A stretch of DNA of 64,000 nucleotides from Granulicella sp. dw_53 (GTDB taxonomy: Bacteria > Acidobacteriota > Terriglobia > Terriglobales > Acidobacteriaceae): assembly GCF_018449545.1 (NCBI RefSeq), contig NZ_JAAVUR010000006.1, positions 1 to 64,000 on the forward strand, in the 5' to 3' direction. The position numbers and the translations under genes were made by a program. Below, one piece after another: positions 16,698 through 26,334 of the stretch; the stretch's first letter is position 1; every line of letters begins with the position of its first letter. Below the pieces are notes generated by a model that saw only the letters and a list, made by a program, of their open reading frames with translations, had not been told where the DNA came from and searched no databases.

Positions 16698-17975
16698 ATG
16701 TCCCAGCAGCAAAGCCCGGAACCATATCAGCGGCGGCGTGTCGTCGTCACCGGCATCGGCCTCCTCTGCGGTGTCGGAAAGACCGTTCCAGAGGTCTGGG
16801 CAGGTCTTCTCGCAGGCAAAAGCGGAATGGCGGAGATCAAGGCCTTCGACCTCACCGGTCACTCCGTCCGCTTCGCCGCCGAGGTCAAAGACTTCGACCC
16901 ACTCCTCTTCGTGGATAAAAAAGAGTCCCGTAAGATGGGCCGTTTCATCCACTTCGCCCTCGCCGCCTCGGCGGAGGCGATGGCCCACTCCGGTCTCATC
17001 ATCGATGAGACCAACCGCGACCGCTTCGGAGTCCACATCGGCTCCGGCATCGGCGGGTTCGACGTCATCGAGCGCGAACACTCCAATATGCTCGCCGGCG
17101 GACCCCGCAAAATCTCGCCCTTCTTCATCCCGGGCTCCATCGTCAACCTCGCCGCCGGACACGTCTCCATTAAGTACAACGCCCGCGGACCCAACGAGGC
17201 CACCGCGACAGCCTGTACCTCCAGCGCCCACTCCATCGGCGACGCCTTCCGCATCATCCAGCGCGGCGACGCCGACGCCATGATCGCAGGAGGCACCGAA
17301 GCCGCCATCACTCCCATGGGAGTCGGCGGATTCGCTGCCATGAAGGCCCTCTCCACCCGCAACGAGGACCCCGAACACGCCTGCCGTCCCTGGGACAAGG
17401 ATCGTGACGGATTCGTCTGCGGCGAAGGAGCCGGAATCCTCATCATGGAAGAACTGGAGTTCGCCAAGGCGCGCGGAGCCAAGATCCTCGCCGAAGTCAT
17501 CGGCTACGGCATGTCCGCCGACGCCTTCCACATGACTGGCATGGCTCCCGAAGGCGAAGGCTGCTTCCGCGCCATGACCGCGGCCCTCAAGGTCGCCGGA
17601 ATCGCCCCGGACCAGATCGACTACGTCAACGCTCACGCCACCTCGACCCCTCTCGGCGACGCCCTCGAATCGAAGGCCATCGAGAACGTCTTCGGCGCGC
17701 GCGCTCTGGACCACGAGCTCCTCGTAAGCTCCACCAAATCCATGACCGGACACCTTCTAGGCGGAGCCGGCGGCCTCGAGGCCGGCATCACCATCATGGC
17801 CATGCTGGAGCAGACCGCACCGCCCACCATGAACATCGTGGAGCTCGACCCCCAGTGCCGCCTCAACTACGTCCCCAACACCCCCAAGGCCGCAAAGATC
17901 GACTACGCCCTCTCCAACTCCTTCGGCTTCGGAGGCACCAACGGCTCCCTGGTCTTCAGACGCTGGACGGAATAG
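16698..17975 (+). CDS. fabF: 3-oxoacyl-[ACP] synthase II FabF
   Basis: The beta-ketoacyl-ACP synthase that elongates acyl chains with malonyl-ACP. In 425 residues the catalytic triad is complete: C173 in TACTSSAHS, H313 in NAHATSTPLGD and H352 in GHLLGGAGG. Other hallmarks are RRVVVTGIG at the N-terminus and SNSFGFGGTNGSLVF at the C-terminus. It starts two bases after acpP and ends just before a strong terminator, so acpP-fabF form a two-gene unit. Confidence 0.97.
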   Translation: MSQQQSPEPYQRRRVVVTGIGLLCGVGKTVPEVWAGLLAGKSGMAEIKAFDLTGHSVRFAAEVKDFDPLLFVDKKESRKMGRFIHFALAASAEAMAHSGLIIDETNRDRFGVHIGSGIGGFDVIEREHSNMLAGGPRKISPFFIPGSIVNLAAGHVSIKYNARGPNEATATACTSSAHSIGDAFRIIQRGDADAMIAGGTEAAITPMGVGGFAAMKALSTRNEDPEHACRPWDKDRDGFVCGEGAGILIMEELEFAKARGAKILAEVIGYGMSADAFHMTGMAPEGEGCFRAMTAALKVAGIAPDQIDYVNAHATSTPLGDALESKAIENVFGARALDHELLVSSTKSMTGHLLGGAGGLEAGITIMAMLEQTAPPTMNIVELDPQCRLNYVPNTPKAAKIDYALSNSFGFGGTNGSLVFRRWTE

Positions 17976-17995
17976 GCTAAAAACCTGTACCAACA

Positions 17996-18022
17996 AACGG
18001 CACGGCGAAAGCCGTGCCGTTT
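17996..18022. terminator. Bidirectional terminator between fabF and the ADOP permease
   Basis: The stem AAACGGCACGGC / GCCGTGCCGTTT with tetraloop GAAA is an eleven- to twelve-pair hairpin followed by TTATT on the plus strand. GNRA-type loops stabilise such hairpins. It overlaps the stop codon of the leftward permease gene, so it can end both transcripts. Confidence 0.88.
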
Positions 18023-20685
18023 TATTCAAACCGAAGTGCTGTCATTGGATCGACTCGGGTAGCCCTTCGAGCTGGAATCCAAATAGCGATCAGTGCGACC
18101 GCGCTAAGAAGCAGCGGTGTCACGATGAAGGCTGTGGGATCCCAGGCCTTTACTCCGAATAGGAAGCTGGCCAGGAAGCGGGTCAGCCAAATAGCTCCAC
18201 CGATACCGATGGCCACGCCAATGAACGCGAGTGACATTCCCTGGCGAAGAACCATATTTCGGATGCTGGACGCCTGGGCGCCAAGTGCCATGCGAACGCC
18301 AAGCTCCTGCGTGCGCTGTTGTACGGTATAAGCCATGAGGCCATAGACGCCGATTGCGGCCATGAGCAATCCTGACGCTCCGAAGATAGTCAGGAGCAGC
18401 ATGTTGAAGCGTTGGCGGGAGGTGGTACGCACCAGGATCTCATCCATGGTGCGAATGTGCGCGACGGGCAGACCTCCACTGGTCTCGCGAAGGGCTGCGG
18501 ATATAGGCGCAACAAGCGACCGCGGGTCTACGTTGCTGCGGACGGCCCACCACAGAGGCGCGACACGGGAGTTGAGCGCGGTCTCTGCGTCGGGCATTTG
18601 GGAGACGGGGAAGTACATGGTCGGACGAGGATCGCGATTGAGGCCGCCGTCGTGGGTATCACCGACGATGCCGATGATCTGGCGTGGAGGCTCGGCGAAG
18701 GTCGGTCCCATATTCACCGCGGTCAAGAGGCGGTCCTTGAGCGGATCCCCTTTTGGCCAGTACTGTTTTGCCATCGCCTCGTTGATGATGATCACTCCAG
18801 GCGCAGAGCCGTCATCGTGCTCAGTGAAACCGCGTCCGCGCAACAAAGGAATCTTGAAGGTATCGAAGTAGGTCCACGATACGGAGTAATAGCCACCGCC
18901 TCCTGTCGAGCGGGCATTGCCCTTGGGACGTCCCACGATGTCGAATGGCACGCCAAAACCACCTTGCAGCGGCAAGCAGCACGCGGCGGCGGCATTGGTG
19001 ACTCCGGGGATGGACTTGAGCCGCTCGGTTCCATCGCGAATAATTTGTGCGACACCTTCTGTCTTCTGGAAGCGATCGCCGCTGATCGACATGGCCATCG
19101 TGAGTACATTGTGGGTGTCGAAGCCGGGATCGACTGCCTGTAGCTTCAGGAATGTGCGAATGAGCAGAGCCGCTCCGATCACGAGGACCAGGGCAAGCGC
19201 CATCTCACTTACGACCAGGATGGAGCGGAGCTTGCCGCTACGAAAGCCGAGGCCGGCGCGATTGCTGCTCTCGTTGAGTCTGGCAGCAAGGTTGGGACGG
19301 GAAGCGCTGAAGGCTGGGACGAGGCCGAAGAGAACTCCGGTGAGAAGGGAGACTCCCAAGGCAAACAACAGCAGGTTGAGATCGAGCGTCACGGCGATGC
19401 CGTTTTCTCCGAGTCGAGGAATGCCGCCGAGGTTGATGCGAAGCAACAGTCGAAGGCCGACAAATCCCAGAATAAGGCCGAGGAATCCACCGGTGAGAGA
19501 GAGCGTAAGGCTCTCGATGAGCAGTTGCCGCGTAATCTGTCCACGTCCAGCGCCGAGAGCGGCGCGAGTGGCGAGTTCGCGCTTTCGGGCCGAGGCGCGC
19601 GCCAGTAGAAGGTTGGCGACGTTGGCACAGGCGATGAGGAGGACGAAGAAGACGGCACCGAGCAGGACCAGGAGCGAAGATCGAGTATCGCCGACGATCG
19701 ATTCCTGGAGCGAAGCGATACCAAAGCCGTCATGAGGGGGAAGGGCGTCGCTGCCGTAGGTGCGGCGGTACTGATTCTCGGCGAGCTTCAACTGCGCGTT
19801 GGCTTGTTGCAATGTGACGCCGGGTTTAAGCCGCGCCGCGACGGTGAAGTAATGGGCCATGTCGTGAGAGGTGAGATCAAACTGGTATGGCAGCCAGAGA
19901 TCGCCAGCCGGTTCTGTGACGAATCCGCGGCCGATCACACCGACGACGAGGTAAGGCTGACCGTCGATCTGGATCGTTCTTCCAACGATGTTTACGTTGC
20001 TGCCGAAGCGTGTCTTCCAGAGGCCATAACTGAGGACAACGACACGCCCTCCGTTCGGGCTGTCCTCTGCGGCGGTGAAGGTACGGCCGGCGAGCACCGG
20101 TGCGCCAAACATAGCGAAGTAGTCTGCGGTGACGTGGATGCCTTGTACCTGCTGGGGATTGTCGCTGCCGGTAAGGTTGAGTCCTGCTCCGCCCCAGTCG
20201 TAGCCTGCGACCTGCTGGAAGATACTGGTCTGCTGATGCCAGATGTTGAACTTCGGTATATTTGCGCCGGGAAATGAGCCCTGGGGGCCTGTATTCATCA
20301 GTTCCACAAGAGTTTGAGGGTCAGGATAGGTGAGCGGTTTGAGCAGCACGGTGTTGACGACCGAAAAGACTGCCGTGTTGACACCGATACCAACCGCGAT
20401 CACCAGGATGGCGACTGCAGTGAATCCAGGGGTCTTTGCGAGAGAGCGCAACGCGAAGCGCAGGTCGCGCCAAACGGCTTCGAGCCAAGGTATGGAACGA
20501 TAGCTCCACACGCGCTCGCGCGTTACACGCGGATTGCCAAACTTCAGGCGGGCCCGTCGGCGAGCCTCCTCCAGAGAGAGTCCTCTCGCAGCATTTGCGT
20601 CCTGCTCGTGAGCCAGGTGGGATTCAATCTCCTCGGCTAGCTCTACGTCTCTCTTCTCACGTTGCTCAAAGCGGCGTAAGTTCAT
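18022..20685 (-). CDS. ADOP-type ABC transporter permease (MacB/FtsX-like)
   Basis: An 887-residue acidobacterial duplicated orphan permease. The N-terminal 80 residues hold the ADOP leader (EEIESHLAHEQDANAARGLS, then ARLKFGNP), followed by a membrane helix (TAVAILVIAVGIGVNTAVFSV), a MacB-type periplasmic domain, FtsX helices (LLGAVFFVLLIACANVANLLLAR), a second start (LRSILVVSEMALALVLVIGA), a second periplasmic domain and a final FtsX unit ending in ALRFE. No ATPase subunit is adjacent, as is usual for this group. Substrate is unknown; MacB relatives handle macrolides or peptides. ATG 20685 has AGAAGGAGA upstream; padR is 17 bases upstream and is probably co-transcribed. Confidence 0.93.
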   Translation of the reverse strand: MNLRRFEQREKRDVELAEEIESHLAHEQDANAARGLSLEEARRRARLKFGNPRVTRERVWSYRSIPWLEAVWRDLRFALRSLAKTPGFTAVAILVIAVGIGVNTAVFSVVNTVLLKPLTYPDPQTLVELMNTGPQGSFPGANIPKFNIWHQQTSIFQQVAGYDWGGAGLNLTGSDNPQQVQGIHVTADYFAMFGAPVLAGRTFTAAEDSPNGGRVVVLSYGLWKTRFGSNVNIVGRTIQIDGQPYLVVGVIGRGFVTEPAGDLWLPYQFDLTSHDMAHYFTVAARLKPGVTLQQANAQLKLAENQYRRTYGSDALPPHDGFGIASLQESIVGDTRSSLLVLLGAVFFVLLIACANVANLLLARASARKRELATRAALGAGRGQITRQLLIESLTLSLTGGFLGLILGFVGLRLLLRINLGGIPRLGENGIAVTLDLNLLLFALGVSLLTGVLFGLVPAFSASRPNLAARLNESSNRAGLGFRSGKLRSILVVSEMALALVLVIGAALLIRTFLKLQAVDPGFDTHNVLTMAMSISGDRFQKTEGVAQIIRDGTERLKSIPGVTNAAAACCLPLQGGFGVPFDIVGRPKGNARSTGGGGYYSVSWTYFDTFKIPLLRGRGFTEHDDGSAPGVIIINEAMAKQYWPKGDPLKDRLLTAVNMGPTFAEPPRQIIGIVGDTHDGGLNRDPRPTMYFPVSQMPDAETALNSRVAPLWWAVRSNVDPRSLVAPISAALRETSGGLPVAHIRTMDEILVRTTSRQRFNMLLLTIFGASGLLMAAIGVYGLMAYTVQQRTQELGVRMALGAQASSIRNMVLRQGMSLAFIGVAIGIGGAIWLTRFLASFLFGVKAWDPTAFIVTPLLLSAVALIAIWIPARRATRVDPMTALRFE

Positions 20686-20702
20686 AAGCGTTCTCCTTCT
20701 AC

Positions 20703-21053
20703 CTACTCCATCGATTCACCAAGAATGAGGCCGATTGCGCGAGTCATCTGCCGCCAGCGGCTGGTTGCAGCCGCAAGTTCCTTGCGGCCCTTTGCGGTAA
20801 GGCGATAGAACTTTGCCTTGCGGTTGTTTTCGCTTGTGCCCCACTCAGAGGCGAGCATGCCCCGGTCTTCGAGCCGGTGGAGGGCTGGATAGAGCGATCC
20901 CTGCTCCACGTCCAACGAGTTCTCCGACGTACGCTCGATAACCTCTGCGATCGTGTGCCCGTGCGCAGGGCCCATCACCAACGTGCGCAGAATGAGCATG
21001 TCCAAGGTACCTTGCAGAATATCGCCGGCCGCCGGTGTTTTTTTGGCTCCCAC
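20703..21053 (-). CDS. PadR-family transcription regulator
   Basis: A 116-residue PadR repressor: [18 protein letters not shown], then IAEVIERTS (helix-turn-helix), [20 protein letters not shown] (recognition helix and wing) and [12 protein letters not shown], with a C-terminal dimer helix. GTG at 21053 is the start, preceded by GGAGGGAG. PadR next to an ADOP permease is a repeated pair in Acidobacteria and the regulator probably represses itself and the permease. Ligand is unknown. Confidence 0.94.
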   Translation of the reverse strand: MGAKKTPAAGDILQGTLDMLILRTLVMGPAHGHTIAEVIERTSENSLDVEQGSLYPALHRLEDRGMLASEWGTSENNRKAKFYRLTAKGRKELAAATSRWRQMTRAIGLILGESME

Positions 21054-21060
21054 GCACTCC

Positions 21061-21113
21061 CTCCACTCGAATGACTATGCAAGAAAGACTTATACTCCAC
21101 TCGAATGGCTATG
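21061..21113 (-). promoter_or_regulatory. padR promoter with duplicated operator box
   Basis: CTCCACTCGAATGACTATG at 21061-21079 recurs with one change at 21095-21113, 34 bases apart. Between them, on the minus strand, lies TATAAG (complement of 21089-21094), a fair -10 element, so one box would cover the -35 region and the other the transcript start. The position directly in front of padR suggests autoregulation. Confidence 0.55.
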
Positions 21114-21264
21114 GGAAGAGCTTTTCTTCTGGCCGATGAATTTCTATTGGAAGTAAATGAGAAGATCGGGTCCGCCAAGGCTAGCTAGTTGGGCCTACGA
21201 GCAGAGTGGCCTATCGTCGCTAGCCGATAGAGAGCAACGCACCGGGACATACTGAGGGTGTCGG

Positions 21265-23322
21265 TTATGCCAGCATCCTGAGACGCGTCACGACCTGTTC
21301 GAGTTCCAGGAAGCGGTCCACTGCGTTTCGTGCGAATTCGCCGTAGAGGGGATGTGTAAGCAGCGGGGAATGAGCCAGGGTGTCGCGATCGATCATGGGG
21401 AATTCGGTTTTGTTTACTGTCGCATTCGCCATCGAATCCATTCCCTCCGCCATCCTATACCGCAGCGCGATCAATTCCGGCTGTGTGAGGAACTCGCGAT
21501 CTTCCTCGCGGTGGAGGACGGCAAATTGATTCCAGAAAAATGCGACCAGAGTCAGCGAGGCGTTGAGAATCATCTCGCTCGAGAGAAGATGCTGTTTGAC
21601 GTCGACACCGAACTCGTACTCTACTGTTTCGCCCATGGTGCGGATGTTGCCGACCGTCTTGCCGACGTGGTCGCGTATTGCGTCAGCGTGGCGGCGAAGC
21701 TCGGCGAGGTTGGTGACCGTGTTGGCCAGCCGCAGATACTCTGCGGCGCTACGCATCATAGCCGCCAGCGAACCTCGCATCGCGGTCACGGTTCGCACCG
21801 GCCATAGCTGGTCGAAGACAAACGCCATGACGACTAACGCGAGAAGGATGCCCATCAGACGATCGCGGGCCGGAGCGAGTTCGATGGGTGCGCTGAATCC
21901 TTCAAAGGCTACCAGATAAAATGAAAATGCTATCTGCAGACCCACATAGTTGAACTGCCGTCCACCCGCCCACCATGCCGCCAGCATCGAGATTGCTGCG
22001 ATGAGCAAGACCAGCGAGGAAATGGTATCCATGTAGGGGAAGAGGTAGATGGTGGCTCCCATCCCCAAGATGAGGCCCCCGATAATGGCGCCCACGAGGC
22101 GAAAGATAAGCTTCTGCTTAATGGCTCCGCTGGTGCTGAGGCCGGCGATGACAACGGTGATGACAGAGGTGGAGATACCAGGCCAATCGACAGCGCGAAC
22201 GATGATGTAACAGATCGTCGCGCACAGACTGAGTTTGAGCGCGAAGGCGACGGTCTCCTTCCTCGCTAATGCGCCGGGGATGAAGATGGGAACCTTGCTC
22301 GATGGTAAGGCGACTAGTTCTTTATTCTTCATGCCTGCGATCTCCGCGGGCATGGAGAGGATGGCGTGTAGAGTTTCATCGACGTGGTCGAGCAGGGTGG
22401 AGGAACCTGCAGGTCTTTGCTCTTCCAAATCTTTGGGCTTCGCCCTGATGTCGTGGATCAGGTCACGGCAAAGGTCCGCGATGTGAGCGCAGCGGCGTTG
22501 AAGCGCGGGATCTGAGCTGGAGAGATTCTGTGTGCCGAAGGCGGCGGAGACATCCATCAACTGCGCCAGCATAGTGATGCGCACTCGCGTTCCGATGGGC
22601 AGCACGCCTGGGTCGAGTTTGCGATCGACGATCATGTTGTAGAGCTGCAACATGCCGTTCTGACCGGCTACGGCGAGACGGGACACAGCAATAACGGCCG
22701 GGACGATCTGTTCGCGTGGAGCCCCTTGAGCATAGAGCGAGAACATCCTGCCGAGCGCCTCGTAGCGAATTCTGCGCTGTTGTTGTAGATCGGCGGCGGG
22801 AGCCCTGGCCCCGAGAGTGTACTCGACTGCGATCGAACACAGCACAGCGATCGAGACTGTTCCGATGATGTAGAGCGACTGTTTGACGAGATAGCCGGCT
22901 GGGGCGTGCGTCTCCCAGAATGCGATCAGGGTGCAGTAGATGAATCCCCAGGTGGAGGCCAGGACCGTGATGTTCGTGGAGAGCATCAGCATTCCGGCGA
23001 GGAAGACCACGATAGAGACGCTCAGAAGCCGCGCCATCGGGTTATTGTCCGTAAGGGAGACGACGGCAAGCACCGTGCCCGCTGTAAAAACCAGAGCCAC
23101 CAGGGAAAAAAACCCTGATCGGAAAGAGACGGAAGGTGAGTCGCGCCCTACGAGAAAGATGAAATAGAGACCCAACGATGCGAAAGGCATCCTGAGGACC
23201 ATCATGAGGATGAGCGCGAGGACGGTGGCAAGAACGATGCGGAGGGAACTGTTCAATCGTCCCGGCGTCGGTTGCAGGTCTTGCCAGAATCGGTCGACCC
23301 AGGTTGCGAGGCTCGTGGCCAT
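21265..23322 (-). CDS. FUSC-family inner-membrane efflux protein (MdtO-like)
   Basis: A 685-residue inner-membrane protein of the FUSC/aromatic acid exporter family, very close in length to E. coli MdtO. There are two membrane blocks, about residues 25-165 (LRIVLATVLALILMMVLRM onward) and 350-490 (LKLSLCATICYIIVRAVDWP onward, then AIIGGLILGMGATIYLFPY), each followed by a cytoplasmic helical domain. It is the last gene of the efflux operon, four bases after the periplasmic adaptor. It would use the proton gradient to move aromatic or cationic compounds through the adaptor and the TolC-type channel. Confidence 0.92.
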   Translation of the reverse strand: MATSLATWVDRFWQDLQPTPGRLNSSLRIVLATVLALILMMVLRMPFASLGLYFIFLVGRDSPSVSFRSGFFSLVALVFTAGTVLAVVSLTDNNPMARLLSVSIVVFLAGMLMLSTNITVLASTWGFIYCTLIAFWETHAPAGYLVKQSLYIIGTVSIAVLCSIAVEYTLGARAPAADLQQQRRIRYEALGRMFSLYAQGAPREQIVPAVIAVSRLAVAGQNGMLQLYNMIVDRKLDPGVLPIGTRVRITMLAQLMDVSAAFGTQNLSSSDPALQRRCAHIADLCRDLIHDIRAKPKDLEEQRPAGSSTLLDHVDETLHAILSMPAEIAGMKNKELVALPSSKVPIFIPGALARKETVAFALKLSLCATICYIIVRAVDWPGISTSVITVVIAGLSTSGAIKQKLIFRLVGAIIGGLILGMGATIYLFPYMDTISSLVLLIAAISMLAAWWAGGRQFNYVGLQIAFSFYLVAFEGFSAPIELAPARDRLMGILLALVVMAFVFDQLWPVRTVTAMRGSLAAMMRSAAEYLRLANTVTNLAELRRHADAIRDHVGKTVGNIRTMGETVEYEFGVDVKQHLLSSEMILNASLTLVAFFWNQFAVLHREEDREFLTQPELIALRYRMAEGMDSMANATVNKTEFPMIDRDTLAHSPLLTHPLYGEFARNAVDRFLELEQVVTRLRMLA

Positions 23323-23326
23323 GCCG

Positions 23327-24526
23327 TTACCTCACAACCGTGACGGCTGTGGCTCCAACGCGGAAGAGATTCGGATCCGGATCGTCGATGTGGACGCGGA
23401 CGGGAAATCTCGCGGAGAGATGAACCCAGTTCAGCGTGCGCTCGATGTTGGGCAGACCGCCCGCGACCTTGCCGTCTTCGGGAAAGACGCCATAGCCGAT
23501 ACTCTCTACGTGGCCGCCGAACCTGCGGTCGGGATGCCCCATAACGTAGACGTCGACGTGCGAGCCGAGGTGAATGTTTTTCAGCTTGGACTCTCGGTAG
23601 TTGGCGATGACATACCAGTTGCGTGTATCGATGAGGGTGAACAGCGGACTGCCGGGACGGGCATAGGCGCCTTCAGAGATGTTCATGCTGGTCACATACG
23701 CATCGAAGGGGGAAGGTACGCGTGTGCGCTCGAGATCGAGGCGGGCGCTATCTACTTTGGCGGCTTTGGAGGGCCGCTGCGCTATCAACGTCTCTACGCG
23801 GTCTATGGTGTGGATGGCCTGGCCGAGCCGAGCCTGCGACTCGATGGCGGTGCTTCCGGCTTGTTCGTGCCGCAGCATGGCTTCGTCGAGCTGGGCCTGT
23901 GCCTGGAGGAGTGCCGCGCTGGATTCGTCGAAGCTCCCCTGCGCGACGCGCACGGAGGTGCTGACCTGATCGACCTGTTCGACGGTAACGTACTGCTTTT
24001 GTAGCAATGGCTGGATGCGCTTCAGATCGTTGGTTGCGTACTCCAACCGCGCCTGGGCAGCGGCCTTGCCTGCCCGGGCGCGGGAGACGGCGGCCTTGGC
24101 CAGATCGATGCTGCTGCTGGCAGTTTGAACGCCGGTCCGCGAGACATGAACCGCAGCTCCGGCTGCCTCGACGGCGCTGTTCTGCGCGGCGATCTTGCGT
24201 CTTTCGTCGATGATCTGCTGCTCGAGCAATTCCTGGTCGGCCAGAGCCTGCTGCAGTGCATACTCATAGGGGCGCGGGTCGATCTCGAATAGCAGGTCGC
24301 CCTTTTTCACGAAGGCATTGTCCTTAACCGGCAGCCGGACCAGGCGTCCACTGACCTCCGGAGCGATCTCGATGTAGTTGGCCCACACGTTGGCATCATC
24401 TGTTCGCGGATGCAGATCGACCTGATAGATAGCCAGCAGAAGCGTAAGCGCAGCAGCGACGACGACACCGATGAGGATACGGCGGCCGAGCCGTTTACGG
24501 TTGAGGCTTTGAGTCTCTTGATCCAT
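23327..24526 (-). CDS. HlyD-family periplasmic adaptor (MdtN/EmrA-like)
   Basis: A 399-residue membrane fusion protein. One N-terminal helix (ILIGVVVAAALTLLLAIYQ) precedes the beta-barrel/lipoyl part (VWANYIEIAPEVSGRL, VKKGDLLFEIDPRPYEYA), a long coiled-coil hairpin (about 95-240), and the second lipoyl half (VPSPFDAYVTSMNISEGAYARPG). It bridges the FUSC protein and the outer-membrane channel. It begins ten bases after the YtcA-like gene. It is longer than MdtN because of an extended hairpin. Confidence 0.93.
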   Translation of the reverse strand: MDQETQSLNRKRLGRRILIGVVVAAALTLLLAIYQVDLHPRTDDANVWANYIEIAPEVSGRLVRLPVKDNAFVKKGDLLFEIDPRPYEYALQQALADQELLEQQIIDERRKIAAQNSAVEAAGAAVHVSRTGVQTASSSIDLAKAAVSRARAGKAAAQARLEYATNDLKRIQPLLQKQYVTVEQVDQVSTSVRVAQGSFDESSAALLQAQAQLDEAMLRHEQAGSTAIESQARLGQAIHTIDRVETLIAQRPSKAAKVDSARLDLERTRVPSPFDAYVTSMNISEGAYARPGSPLFTLIDTRNWYVIANYRESKLKNIHLGSHVDVYVMGHPDRRFGGHVESIGYGVFPEDGKVAGGLPNIERTLNWVHLSARFPVRVHIDDPDPNLFRVGATAVTVVR

Positions 24527-24535
24527 ACGATGTCC

Positions 24536-24796
24536 TTAGCGGAAGAAGATCAACCACAGTACGCAACTGAGCAGGATAACTACAGAAGGATAGAAGAGAG
24601 CGACTGGCCCAATCTCCGACTCGAACTGATAGCGCAATAGCACCACCCGCAGGACACAGGTAAGGACGATAGCGATGGTCAGACAGAGCATCCAGACGGG
24701 AAAGAAAGAGCCGATGATATCGACCGATGGCGCTCGGCCGCAGCCTGCGCACAGCAGGCAGGTCGCTTGGGCTAGGATCAGGGTTCTTCGGGTCAT
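24536..24796 (-). CDS. YtcA-like small lipoprotein of the efflux operon
   Basis: An 86-residue membrane lipoprotein. The signal ends in LLCAGC (lipobox), followed by PSVDIIGSFFPVWMLCLTIA and a second hydrophobic segment ending in LWLIFF. This matches my memory of E. coli YtcA, a lipoprotein with two helices encoded beside mdtNOP. The ATG overlaps the stop of the outer-membrane channel gene (ATGA) and the adaptor follows ten bases later, so it is a true member of the operon. Its exact role is not known. Confidence 0.8.
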   Translation of the reverse strand: MTRRTLILAQATCLLCAGCGRAPSVDIIGSFFPVWMLCLTIAIVLTCVLRVVLLRYQFESEIGPVALFYPSVVILLSCVLWLIFFR

Positions 24797-26334
24797 TGTG
24801 GTTGGCCAATCTGGGGCTTCGGGATGGATGTTTTCGTTGCGGGCGTTTGCGACCGGAGCAGATTGCCAGTGCTGAACTCCAGATCGACTGCTTCGAGGAG
24901 AAGTTGCGAACGCGCCGACACGCTGGAGTAGCGAGCCTGCGCCAACTGTCTCTCTGCCGTCACTACGTCGATAAGATTCTTCACGCCATATTTGTAGGCC
25001 TCGAGCGAGGCCGAATAGGAAGAGTTGGCGGAGTCGAGGAGCGACACCGCAGCTTGTTGTTTGCGCATCGCTGACCGGAAGGCGATGTAAGCTGTCCAGA
25101 CCTCGCGCGTAGTTCGATCGCGCTTCTCGCGCAACTCGTCCTGGGCTGTGCGTTTTTGCGATCTGGCAGAGGCAAGCTCGTTTTTTCGCGCTCCTCCGTC
25201 AAACAACCGCCATTCCACGGCCACCGCCGCCGACCATGTGGGCTCGCTTGCATTGCCGAGCTGGCCGTAGTCCACGGTGGGCCAGATGGAGGTCTGCGCT
25301 GCATTGGCCGAAAGAAGAATCTTCGGAAGATACTCGGACCTCGCGGAACGTATTGCGTCATCGGCGGCACGTATCTCCTCTGCCTGTGCCATGAGGTCTG
25401 GACGGTCTGCCATGGCGCGTGCAATCAACGCATCGATTGGCATGGTCAGCTCATCAGGTAGTGGAGCACTCTTCTGCCCATCGATCGTGATGTCCGGCGA
25501 GGGCTCAACGCCAATTGCTTCCGTCAAGGTGACGCGCGCAATCTTTTCATCACCGTCGGCCGACTCCAGGTCGAAGACAGCTTGCGAGGCCTCGGCGCGA
25601 GCGTTTAGAACATCAGGTATCGTAGATCGGCCGTTGAGGAGCTGGGCCTCGGCTGCGTCCTGTGTGGTTTGGGCAGTCTTCAAGGTCTGTTGCGCGGCCT
25701 CAAGACGTTCCTGTTGAGTGAGCAGCTTGTAGTATGCGCTGGCCACGGTGAAGGCTATCTGTTGATTGGCCTGAATGAAGTTCGCTCCAGCGGCCAGCTT
25801 TTCGGCAGTCGCGGCATCTACCTTCGCTCCGCGTTTGCCGAAATCGAAGAGGAGATAGTCGAGTGTGACTTCGGGTACGACAGCCGGCACTTCGACCAGG
25901 TTGTAGCCTCGAGGCGATAGAGGCTTAGGAAAGGGATTGATGATGCGCTCGTCGGAGAAGGCCGCCACTCCCGCAAGCACAGGGTAGTAGGCACTTTTTG
26001 CGACGCCCAGCTCATCCGCCCTCTGCTTGGCCCGCTCCCATGCGATGCGTGTGCGTGGATTGTTTTGCTCGGCGATATCGATCAACTCTGCAAGCGTGTA
26101 GGGATGTGCGGGGTCGAGCTTCGCGACGGTATCCGATGCAACTGCATGGGCGGCGCAATCCGCGGCTGCGCCAGGTGTCGAGCTTATGCCGGCGCATTGG
26201 GCCATCAACGTCACAGGCCGGCAACAAGCAAAGACAAATAGAAGACTCAACCGAATGCACAGCTCAGGCCGCTTCAAAGCCAGAGGTTGAGCGTGCTGCC
26301 TGACCAGGCTCCGAACGATTACTCCTGTTAGCAA
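24793..26334 (-). CDS. TolC-family outer-membrane efflux channel (MdtP-like)
   Basis: A 513-residue outer membrane factor, the exit duct of the pump. Twin OEP repeats are seen, with typical starts YTLAELIDIAEQNNPRTRIAWERAK and later TMPIDALIARAMADRPDLMA, AEIRAADDAIRSARSEYLPKI, and the C-terminal SLEAYKYGVKNLIDVVTAERQL. The start is unclear: no ATG lies near; TTG at 26334 gives the full frame and has no ribosome site, while TTG at 26277 would give a compact signal peptide. It is the first gene of the operon (channel, YtcA, adaptor, FUSC), whereas in E. coli the channel comes last. Confidence 0.92.
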   Translation of the reverse strand: MLTGVIVRSLVRQHAQPLALKRPELCIRLSLLFVFACCRPVTLMAQCAGISSTPGAAADCAAHAVASDTVAKLDPAHPYTLAELIDIAEQNNPRTRIAWERAKQRADELGVAKSAYYPVLAGVAAFSDERIINPFPKPLSPRGYNLVEVPAVVPEVTLDYLLFDFGKRGAKVDAATAEKLAAGANFIQANQQIAFTVASAYYKLLTQQERLEAAQQTLKTAQTTQDAAEAQLLNGRSTIPDVLNARAEASQAVFDLESADGDEKIARVTLTEAIGVEPSPDITIDGQKSAPLPDELTMPIDALIARAMADRPDLMAQAEEIRAADDAIRSARSEYLPKILLSANAAQTSIWPTVDYGQLGNASEPTWSAAVAVEWRLFDGGARKNELASARSQKRTAQDELREKRDRTTREVWTAYIAFRSAMRKQQAAVSLLDSANSSYSASLEAYKYGVKNLIDVVTAERQLAQARYSSVSARSQLLLEAVDLEFSTGNLLRSQTPATKTSIPKPQIGQPQ

